From Lineus longissimus (lineage: Eukaryota; Nemertea; Pilidiophora; Heteronemertea; Lineidae), in the NCBI RefSeq assembly GCF_910592395.1, contig NC_088313.1, positions 5,580,501 to 5,644,500 on the forward strand: a stretch of DNA of 64,000 bases, written 5' to 3'. The notes beneath the pieces are model-generated. The model was not told the DNA's origin. It saw only the letters and a program-made list of their open reading frames with translations, and did no database searches. Shown here piece after piece: positions 38,001 through 50,000 of the stretch; within the stretch, counting starts at the first letter, position 1; every line of letters begins with the position of its first letter. The position numbers and the translations under genes were made by a program.

Positions 38001-41000
38001 CCTTGGCGCCAAGTTCCCCAGGCAACGGTCTCCGAAGACGCCCCTTGTCCGTGGTATGGAAAGGAGCCAATGGTCCTCGGAAGACCGAAGCCTGCGGTCC
38101 GGGGCACGAAGACTGAGGAACTCCTTGAGGTACTCCGGGCTTTGGTCATTATGTAAGACCTGATGCGTCAGCAGCAGCACTTTATACTGGATACGTGATC
38201 TCACTGGCAACCAGTGCAGCTCCTTAAGTACAGGGGTGATGTGTTCCCTCTTTTTGGTCTTACTTAGAAGCCTAGCAGCTGCATTCTGAACTTTTTGTAG
38301 TCTTGAAAGTTCACACTCCGGTAGTCCTAATAGTAAACTGTTTTGAAAATCTAATCTTGATGTTACAAGGGCATTAATTACACGGGCACAAGTTTTATTG
38401 TCAAGGTGTCTACGGATCTTTGAGATTTTGTGAATTTGAAAATAAGCACCCTTGACAACCTTTGACACTTGTTTAGACATTTCCATATTTTCATCGAAAA
38501 TTGCTCCCAGGTTCCTGACCAGGGCAGAAGCCTGGATAGCGGATGGTCCAATGTTAATGACCGGCAGTGGCTTGAGCTTCGACAGTTTACGTTTTGAAGC
38601 AACGATAAGAAATTCTGTCTTCTCATCATTGCCCTTGAGGTGGTTTAGGCCAAGCCACTTGCGTACATGGGGTGGTATTTTGACGATAGATACCGTATTG
38701 CCTGTTGTCAGAAATGAACTGAAACAGTGTGTTTGCCTAAAACAGTAATAATACAAAACAATCAGTTTGACTTGATGACGTCAACCAGATAAAAAAAAAC
38801 ACCTAGTTCTCGGATCAAAATCTTAACATCGGAAAAGCGCGATAATTCATGAAGTCAGATTTTTTATTTTTCCTTTTTTTGTGCAATTTGTTGATGGAAA
38901 CTACTTATGTAGAATAGGAGGTGACTGGGCAGCCGACAGCTGGGTAATATTGCCCTTAGTAATGCCAATGCTCCTTTAAAAAGCTATCTGCATCTATTAT
39001 TGCCTCTACGCTATTTGTTCAGGTTCAACAGTAGTACGCGCAGTGTTTTTTTGGGGAGGCAAAATATCGTAGTCTTGTCCACCAACCAACTACGACAATG
39101 GAATATACGCGCCTTTAAAATCGTCTTCACATTGACTTTTTCAGATAATTTCAAGGAATTTTACGGAATGATGCTGACAGGAAAGTATTTGGGACTCATT
39201 TCTGGGAAATTCGCGGTTGCCACATTCTTCCTATTAAGGTAAATGAACTTTGCAGTTCAGGTGGGCGAGTTTCAAAAAGTTAATTCCGTCCGATTTTTTT
39301 ATTGTTCAGTTCCGTCGCTATCTGTAAAAAAATCGGCCCAACTAAAATCATGGAAAATTGTGTCTAGTATGGCTTGAGGAGTATATCAATGTTTTAACCC
39401 AATAACGCCTGACAACACGTGCAGTTTTGAGTAGACGGAACGATAGCTTTCGCCAAAAACTTAAAGGGACAATATAGGCAGCAGCTAGGCAGGCAAGATA
39501 AAGTTACACAAAGTCGCCAATAGGGGTCTCTCATATATCACAGTACGCGGAAATGATTCATTGAGACAAGACCACCATTGAATATTCATAGGTTTGAGGA
39601 TTCAGACGTATCAATTAGACGCGAGTATGTTTTTTAACTGTCAAGTGCATATTTGGAGAGGTATTGAAAAGATATTTGGTGTGGCAAGTCTACAGAAATA
39701 AAGAAATTATTTGATGGAAAATTTTGCTAATTTGTTTTGAGATTTATCTGCCAGTTGGCTGAATAGAGTGGAAATATCAACGTCTGTTCAATTTGTTGAT
39801 TATCAAAAAATGTCCATGGTCAACTACCAGTTTACCTAGAGGGTCTTCAGCAGGTCTGAGGCAATGACATTAAAAGTACAGGCTTACAGCATGGGATTAA
39901 AACATTATACAAACAACACAAGGTCTACTGAAAGGTTTCAGGACAGATCGGGGTTAAAGTGTTAAGTCGGATGATAACCTATATTGTAGTTGATATCAGA
40001 CTATAAACCCTAAACTTTGAACTTTAATTGGAAGACTCTAAATGAAAGGCACATCCGGTATAGTGAGTTTTCGCAAATCCCCCGAAACGACGACGCGAAC
40101 GCCTGTCCTATTGTTCAACATCGTGATCAGGAGCTCGAACAATGGGATAGGCGTTCGCGTTAGCGTTTCGGGGGCTTTGCGAAAGCACCCGTCAGCCATT
40201 TACTGCTGAAGCCTTTGAGGCACAACATTTTTTTTTCATTTTCACAAAAACAATCATCCTATTGCATTGCAGGATAGATATGAATGCTTTGCATTGAAAA
40301 TGATAATGATTTTCATCACATTTTGCGTTCTAAATTTTTCACAAATTTTTAGTGGGGTCCTCTGCTGGGAACCCCTGACGTCACTGAAAAATTTCCAGAA
40401 AAATGAGAAGTACAGTCAACCTTAAGGAAACCTCCAGACTGACAAATGCCACCCTGGTTGTAACACAGATGTCAAATTAGAGACCGAAATCACTGTCCCG
40501 AATAGAAAGGATGTCCTGCTTACGAGGTAACCTTAAGTTGTCTTCTCTCTGCAGTGGTACTCTGTTATCATACCACTTTCTGCCTTTAATGAGGGAACTT
40601 GGCGGACCGAGAAGAGTGAATTGGTGCTACTATTTCTTTCATCGCTGGTGGAGGTGAGTGACAATGACACCATGCCTTGTGTTATGGATCGTATGAGGTA
40701 TGGGTGACTTTTGCGCTTTTTGGATCTAGCTGTCAAAGATATGATCCCCAATATAAAATAAAGACATGGTAATTCCTAAATCTAAAACAAACACGGTAAG
40801 AGCCATGGTTAGAACACAAAAATACATTGTGTGTTATTCTAAAACATCTAGATTTATAATGAACCGCAGTTTACAGTGTAAATGCACTATGCGCCTACGG
40901 TGCCACGTTTTATTTTCAGCGGTGATGGTTGGGCAACCATAACCGCTTGGGTTGGTGCAAAATATGGAAGCAGTCAAAAAGCATTTAAAACTACATTAAA

Positions 41001-44000
41001 CGTTATCTAATTTGAGGTGTTGTAGAATAGAAATTGACACCTCGCTGTCGGCATTGATTGTCTCACCAAAACCGCTTGGGTGGAGCTAACACGTTGGCCA
41101 AAACCGAGGCGTACATTTTAGCTCCAACCTCACTGTTTTGGTGAGACAACCGACACCTCCAGTTCGGTATCAATTCCTTAAACCCAGTTAGATACGAATT
41201 TACACACCCCAGTACAACATGCGCTGCAGACCTGCTACATGTATGAGTGAGGTTCAGGTGAACTCTCGCCTTTCTGATGCAGCGGTCAATCAGATGTCTG
41301 TACCCCCCCCCCCCCGGGGTCAGCGGTCGACACGCACTCGACGTCGAGTTTGTGTCGAGTGCTGTGGTGCCTGATTATTTTCAAACGTCGAGTTTCTGGC
41401 GAATGGGATTGGGAAAGGTGTCGAAAATTCGACGAATGTCTGGGGTAGCCGGATTTTGCAAATGTCGAGTTTCTGTCGAGCGATAAACCACAAGAAATAA
41501 AAATTAAAAGAAAATGCGGATCGTCGGCTGACGCACATGTTACGCACAGAACCGGAAAGATGGCTGCCGGCAGCAAAAGGTTGCTGGTAATTTTTTCGTT
41601 CGGAACCAGTCTCATTCATTCACATTACTGAGACTGGTATGTCACGACATTTCTCTCGTCACGAACTATAGATTTGGGGGCGTTGGCTTCCGGTGTCTGG
41701 TCACGTGGTTTATCGAGTTTTTCAAATAAAACAGTAATTTCAAAACCGATTTCGACAAAAGAATATTAGCTTACTTAATCTGTAATGATGAAATCGACCA
41801 AAAAACTCTAGTACTTACTCCAAATATTTATTGTGAAAACAAACTCCTTTTTGAAAATGAGAAGGGGATTCCCATAAAAATCCTCGTGCCTACAGAATAC
41901 CAGAGCGTTCAGTATTGCTCAGTGCAGTGTACATCAGCTGTACATTGGGCTTCCTTCCTTATAGTGAATCGACGCATCCCCCTCGACCCTCCGCTAGCGC
42001 GCCGTAGGGTCCAGGTTACCTGGACTGATTTTTGTAGTGTTTACGACGGTTTTTTACAAAATATGTTGCTCTAACAATGAAATGTGAATAGACTTAATGT
42101 CTGTTCTCCCCTTCGGGCATGGTGAAAAAATAGTGAACTCTGGTCTCAATTGATTTGGTGAAAAGTGAGACCCTGATGAAATAATGCTTGGCAATTAGTG
42201 AGAAAGTGTCGAGTTCTGACCGTCACTTTTTTTCCAAGGGGTGAATAGGTGTCGAGTGTCTGACCCCCGGGGGTACAGACATCTCATTGGCCGCTGCATG
42301 ACTCGATAACGGCCATTGTGTGACATCTTCAAATTCGACTGAGTACACGAACGCTTTGACATTGATGTAATGCCACTAGATGTCCCCAGCTACTCAAACA
42401 TGTTTTACATGTATATGGTTTCGCTGGCCTCACGGTGGATAACTGCATCCAGTGTGGGGATTCGGAAGCAAATCACTGTCCGCTGGTGTCACCGAAGCGG
42501 CTAGCAGACGACACCAAATAAATTGAAAGCAGGCAGATTCAACCGGAAAAATATCCTGTTCTATGGCACTCGACGTGGATTTGCTTGTTGGTATTTCTAG
42601 ATGATAGCTTAAACGCACCTGTTTATGATAGATTTTATTGATGATGCTATCCTGAATAAGTAGATAAATCGGTGTTTTCCAAGCTCTATGCCAAATTAAT
42701 TGCACAATTTGCGCTTATTTCTACCATAATTGCCTGAGTTGTGGAGATTATTGCACGGGCTGTGTTGTGTAGCATATTCACCAGAATAAGATGATGTGAT
42801 AACAAGCACTTGGCTCTAAGTATTTTCATAACGTGACCAAAAATACCACTATGGTTACATGTGGACACTTTCATGACTGCGATAGATTATACGAATTCAT
42901 TGAAAATTGCCCTTCAATGGACTTGACACCCGGACAGGGTATTTTTTAGACTGTCAATGATTGACAGATGCCATGAACTAGCAGCTGCATGGCATGATCA
43001 TGATGAAGGTCACATTGTGCATCTCTGACATTGCATTTTTTGAGATGCTGTTTTGAATTTGACAATGACTGCGATAGATTATACGAATTCATTGAAAATT
43101 GCCCTGCAATGGACTTGACACCCGGACAGGGTATTTTTTAGACTGTCAATGATTGACAGATGCCATCAACTGGCAGCTGCATGGCATGATCATGATGAAG
43201 GTCACATTGTGCAACTCTGACATTGCATTTTTTGAGATGCTGTTTTGAATTTGACAATACTCAAAATATTCTATAAAGTGACTTAAAATGCAAAAATATG
43301 CGACAGACTGTCCACTATGGCTATCTCTGTGCACCTCTGTGACTGTCAGCTATGGTTATACCATTAACATAATCTATCGCTGAGAAAATACTTTTCAAAA
43401 AGCGGTTCACTTTTTGGGGCACCCGATGTATATACATTTGGACTGAGACCGACCCCAGGGACGCCCAGTGATTGTGCAGAGTGAGGCAGTCATTTTATTT
43501 CGCCAGTCAATACGATGGCCTATTAGGCATATGGCATATTCGAAGAATTTTGAAGTTTTTCATAAGCATAGGGATTAAACTTGGTATTTAACGTAGGCCA
43601 ATAGCTGGCAATTATATCAATCAGATTAGAATTGGAAATACACATAGAATATGGGATGGTGGTACAGCTTTGTTAAATGTATTCATTTAAGAAAAAAACA
43701 AGTATTTTCGTAATTTGCACTGTTGAGTAAAGGTTTTATAGTATCCCTTAACACTGCATCTCTTTGCCTCTTCCCAATTCCTGGCCTGTATAAAAGCTAA
43801 GGTGTGTAGTTAGGGTGCGGGGGGGGGGGGGCATTTGCCTGCCCTTTTTACGTTCTCAGAATAAACAGAGTGGACCCCCCCCCGTCATGCCAGAGGATAA
43901 CAGTAACACTATCAGAAACAAATCCACATGATGGAGACAGGGTGATTTTCAAGTTAGCCTACGCCGTTTGTAAAAATGTTCGAATTTGTAATTGAATTTA

Positions 44001-47000
44001 AAAATGTCCAATTGCGGAAATATGTACAAAATATAAATTTGTGTAGACTGATATACAAATGCTATGAATACCAAGTTTAAACAAATTAGTATTTACAATA
44101 ACTGCACTACGGCATTGTGTATTAGTGGATTTCTATTTAACTGGACCACAAGAATTACGAACGGTGTACCCCTTAAAAGCCTGGGATTAACCCCACATAA
44201 TGGGAAGGCCCGAAATACCATTCATGGCAGCCCAAAATACACAGTTGAAGAAATAGAAAGTTTGATTACACCATAATAATTTATCAAAAGAATCAATGAA
44301 TTTCATTAAATATAAAATGTACAATACAAATATACATGTGTACGTTACAGGCCACCGTATAAATCATAGCAAACTCATCAACTCCGAAATTCCTTTCGGT
44401 TTTTCCTCGCATTATCAATATATGCTGGAATCATACATGTCATGCTGCCAAATACGTCACAATCTCTATTTGTAAAAAGTATTTGATTTTATCTTCAATC
44501 ATACGTTTTGGCACTTTTGTTCCGAATTTACAAGTTTAAAAAAAATGACTGGTGACTGGTGACTGGTGACTGGTGACTGGTGACTGGCGAAATAAAATGA
44601 CTGGCGGAATATCCACACTCGATTTTACAATGCACTTCTTCTTCAGATTGACCCCAACGATGTTCCTGGTGATGGTCCCGTACATCTATCTCTTCCCATA
44701 CTGGGTAGATGGACCAATTTCCCTTCTGTTTGGGACCAAGGATCAACCAGACCAGTGTATGAACCATATATCATTGATTTGGAAGAACTTTTTCTACCTA
44801 AGCAACTATTTTTATCATGATTCGGTAAGCTGTATTAACTAAAGCGCCAGTCACACCTTACCCGAGGCTTTTTCGACATCCTCACGGTTTCTCCAACTTT
44901 TTCCTGATTTATCCGACAAAAGTCCGACATTATCAGACTTTCCCTAAAAGGTCGGATTTTTTTTTAAAAACCACTCAGAGTGACCCAAAGTGTAAATGCT
45001 TATTACATGATATGTAGCTCAATTAGGTCCCATATTTTTTAATGGACTTTGTCTTTTATTTTGATATCACAGTAATTGATTACCAGTCTTAGATCACTGA
45101 AACTAGAGTATTACTTGAAGTAATTACTTTTCGGCGAAAAAACTTTTACAATAAGCCGGTATTTATCACTCTTAAGGGACTTGATTCCACTTTTGGGTTA
45201 CCCGCTTCGGTCACCGGCGGGGCAAAACAACACTTGAGATTTACAAATTACTCTCTAAAAACAAACGAGTGAATTCTCTCTCTTTAAGAGCGAATTCTCG
45301 CTCTTTGAAAGAGCTGTATTAGTGATCGCTCTTCACAGAGCGAAATTCGCTCTTATGAAAGAGTGAAACTATTCGCTCTTTTAAAGAGCTAAAACCGAGC
45401 GAAATTCGCTCGTTGAAAGAGTGAAAGCATTCGCTCTTTTAGGAATGGTCCCGAGTGATAAAAGTTTCCATTCGCTCGTTAAAAGAGCGGTCATGCACTT
45501 CAAACGAGTGAAATTATTCGCTCGATAATTCGCTCGGGCCCTTCCTCAAAAAAAATCCCCAATAACATTAATAGAAAATGAAAGATTTGAAAAATATGGG
45601 TCCGCCTCTTCCGAGGATCGAACCCACTCCACCCAGACTCAAAGTGCAGACACCCACTGTCTTCCTGATTGAGCTACGTCCCCGGCGTACACCTACGTCG
45701 GTTATGCGACAATTATAATTCTTGACACCAGTTTTTATTGCCTATTGCAGTAAAATAAGTGTTATATCCCGTCAGCAAATGAATAAAGGACTCTTTTATG
45801 AAAAGAATTGGTAAGAAGCCAGGAGCACAGTGCAATGTACATTGTAGCCTGCGGCTGCCCTCCTCCTAACATCATTACGCCCTGTCGCGAGGGCCATCAC
45901 CAGGGGCCAAGCCTCCAATGGCTCCATCCATGAGGGCCTAGCAGACGACGGCGGCTGGATTATGCAAAGCCATAGTTGGTTCTTATTCAAAATTAGAAGA
46001 GGACATGGAAATGCCCAGGGGAATGGCTGTTTTAGGCCTACATGGCCTACGTGTAAGATGTACAGCAGATGGCTGTCGTCTGAAATCTTCTGAGCCCGCC
46101 ACAGAAATCGGGTCCAAAACTGTACACGGAATCAAAATTAAGATGAGTTTTGCAGCTAACTTTGTTCTACATTGATAATATGTGGATAATAATTCAGTAA
46201 TTACCCTTTATAAATCCTTTAAAAATCGAAACCGGTAGAAATTTGGTCCGATCAGTGACAGTGGCCGCTTCAGTGATGGCGAATGTCATGGGTTCAGTTC
46301 GCTCTTTCATGTCAATTTGTTTACGGGATTGTTGAAATGCGCGCCATTTTTTCGCTCGTTTGCCGACTGACGCGCGAAAATCCGCTCGTTGTCCCCGCTC
46401 TTATTCTCCGCTCTTTTGAAAGAGTGGATTGGTCACCCAAACAGCGAGGGCCTAGAATAATCAGATAAATTTCACTCTTTTTGAGCGAAAAGCTATTAGC
46501 TCTTTTGAAAGAGTGAGAAATTCACTCGTTTGTTTTAAGAGAGTACCTGCAAGCTAGCGCATCTGGAGGAGTGGACATAATCGATTCGCCAACTGCACGT
46601 GCGGGTGGTTATTGGTTAAATTTAGTAAGCTTTTTGCAGCTGGGGCGACTAAAGTGGCTAGCAACTCTTATAGTGGAATCAGCCTTTTAATAGAGAGTTT
46701 TCGCAAATCCCCCGAAACGTCCATGGGAACGCCTATCCCATTGTTCGACTCCGTTATCAGAAGACCAAACAATGAGATAGGGGTTCACGTAGGCGTTTCG
46801 GGGAATTGCAAAAACTCCCTAAGTCTTCAATGACGCCTATATATCATGCTTGCAATACAATGAATAAGAATTGGCCAATATTTCAATTTTGCAGTGTATG
46901 GGCTGGACGTGGTACCTAGCTTGTGAATGGCATTTCTACTGTCTCGCGCCAGTTGTGCTAATACTCTTTAACAGGTGAGCGTATTCTTCCGTTAAAATGG

Positions 47001-50000
47001 AGCTGCGATACGTTCCACTGATAGGAGTTCCAACATAGGCCCAATGACGGTGGGTCCAATAAAAATGAACGTATGCAGCAAAGTCCAAACCCCTTTGTGT
47101 AACCGACTTCAGAAGTCTGATAAATAAGAATAGTTCCCTAATTCTAATATAAATTATTTGATGTACCATCCAAAAATTTATGACAGGTTCCATCCATGGA
47201 TCAATGATGGGCCCATGGAAGATACGACCATGAGTTCCATCCATGGATCTATATACGGGATACTCCATCATATATCTATGGATGGCCCATTGATGGAACG
47301 TTGATGATTAATCCCCTGTCATGCATGGACACTTTTGCCTGTGTGTTGTATCGTGTCTTTTTACTATAACAGGAGCTGGAAGGCCGGGCTTGGTGCGGTC
47401 ATCTTCTGTGTAATAATGCAGTTCACGAGTACAGTTGCGGCTACTCTTGTGAGAAGTTACGTGTATGGTTTGCCACATGAGGATGACATCACCTACTTCT
47501 GGAGTGTGTTTCGGTTCGCAGATTATGCGATTGGTCTTGGCCTAGGTTATATGTTAAGGGACGCGAAAGGACGGAAGATAAAATTTAGCCGGGTAGGTGC
47601 TCAATGAATACAATGGGATGGTGACACAGAGCGCAATTGAATAGCAATCAGTGCAACAATGCAGTTTTGGTCCACCTCAGATCGAAATAAATCGGGTTTA
47701 TCAATGAAAACTAAATTAAATAAATAATTATAAATAACACTTAATATAGCGCCTTTTCACTGAAACAATGTTCAAAGGCGCTCACAAAAGTCAGAAATAT
47801 GTCACTCGCAAAATTGTCTCATGTTAAAGTACCGTGTCTTGAGCAACGTCCTAAAACTGTCGATGGTATTGTCAGTTCTTATGTTTATCGGTAGAGTATT
47901 CCACATTCCGGGCGCCACTGTCACGAATGCCCTTCCCGAATGTCTTCAGCTTAAAACTTGGAACTAGCTAATTAGTACATGTATTCACCCTTAGGGTCAC
48001 TCTGAGCTTTGGCTCAAACTGCATTAACCCCATTTAGCATAGGCATTTGATCTCTAATGCCTTATTTTGGGAAGCCCTTAGTATTTTTCAAAAGTCTTCT
48101 AGAAATCCTACCTTCAGGAAAAAGTTGGACTTTTGCCGGATAAAATCAGGAAAAGGTTAGAGCAACCGTTAAGAAGTCGGGGAAAGCCTCCTACTGGTCA
48201 TTTCATGAAAATAATGTTCGTTCTTCTTCGTTTCACAGTGTAAGAATATAATCGCGACCATCTGCATGATATTTCTCTGGTTTCCGATTATTTTCCCCCT
48301 GGATGAAGTCTTTAAAACAAACCCAGTTGTGGTGGGTGTCTGGCGTGGTCTGAAGAGATGGTGGTGGAATGTCGGAGTTGCCTGGATCATCTATGCATGC
48401 AGTACTGGCAATGGAGGTGAGTAAACATTACAATCGTGTCATACAACTTGGAAGTAAACACTGTGGGTAAAGGTATTGGTTTGCCTTTGTAACACGATAG
48501 AAGCAAGGCGCTCCGAATATTTTGAGGGGTACAGTCGGATAAAAAATCATAGATGCGGGCCTTGACACCCCCAAAAATGATCTATTTTTTATCCACTGTG
48601 GTAAAGAATTCCCCCGAGGGTAGCACCAATCATGAGTAAAACTGTAATGACAGCAGAAGTGCTAGTTGAGCGCTTTGCAGTAAATTGTCATGCTGTAGCT
48701 TTTATGAATTTTATCAAAAATGATATTGGTTTCCTTTTTTTGGGTCACCTTGTATAGTTTTGCTGTAATTTTGTAATTTCTTTCGCTTTTAGAAACATCA
48801 GAATACGCTAACAATCGAAAAGCCTTGGAAGAAGGCTGATTTGTAGTCGTTGGAAGTAAGACTTGGTTTTGTCATTATGCCATATAAAGGTGACCCAACA
48901 ATATATTCCTAATTACTAAGGTCTCCACTAAAGATTTGATACATATCATCATCAGTTAATGCATGACCTTCACACAAAGTTTCAAGCCCCGGGGTCAAAC
49001 AGTCTTAGCCGTATGTGATTCTTCTTTACAAACTCTTAAATGCCATTTGTGAAATTTTGACGATTCTTTCCAAAATTGCACACCACCTGAAGCATAGTGC
49101 GAAGGTCGTGAATCAGGCCTCATTTGATATCGTGCATCTCTCCTGATTCCCCTGCAGCAGGCTGACCTTCTGTGCCTATCTCATCCATCCTATCAATTTA
49201 GGTTGGATGCCTTTCCTTCCTGGCGAGCGCTGATTCCCCTGCAGCAGGCTGACCTTCTGTTCCTATCTCATTCACCTTATCATTACAGGTTGGATCACAA
49301 CCTTTTTATCCTGGCGAGCGCTATTTCCACTCAGCAGACTGACCTCCTGTGTCTATCTCATCCACCCTATCATTCCAGGTTGGATGAAAGCCTTTCTATC
49401 ACGGCGAGCGCTGATTACACTCAGCAGGCTGACCTTCCGTGCCTATCTCATCCACCCTATCATTTCAGGTTGGATCACAGCCTTTCTTTCCTGGCGAGCG
49501 CTGAATCCCCTGCAGCAGGCTGACCTTCTGTGCCTATCTCATCCATCCTACCATTTCAGGTTGGATGACAGCCTTTCCTTCCTGGCGAGCGCTGATTTCG
49601 CTACAGCAGGCTGACCTTCTGTTCCTATTTCATCCACCCTATCATTCCAGGTTGGATCAAAGCCTTTCTATCCTGGTGAGCGCTGATTCCACTCAGCAGG
49701 CTGAACTTCTGTGTCTATCTCATCCACCCTATCATTCCAGGTTGGATGAAAGCCTTTCCTTCCAGGCGAGTGCTGATTCCACTCAGCAGGCTGACCTTCT
49801 GTGCCTATCTCATTCACCCCATCATACCAGGTTGGATCACAGCTTTTCTTTCCTGGCGAGCGCTGATTCAATTCAGCAGACTGACCCTCTGTACCTATTT
49901 CACCCACCCTATCATTCCAGGTTGGATGACAGCCTTGCTTTCCTGGCGAGCGCTGATTCCACTCAGCAGACTGACCTTCTGTGCCTATCTCATCCACCCT

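Noticed and set aside
45599-45686. Functional tRNA gene on the minus strand
   Set aside because: The B box is good but the T stem and acceptor stem do not close; it is more likely a SINE head or pseudogene.
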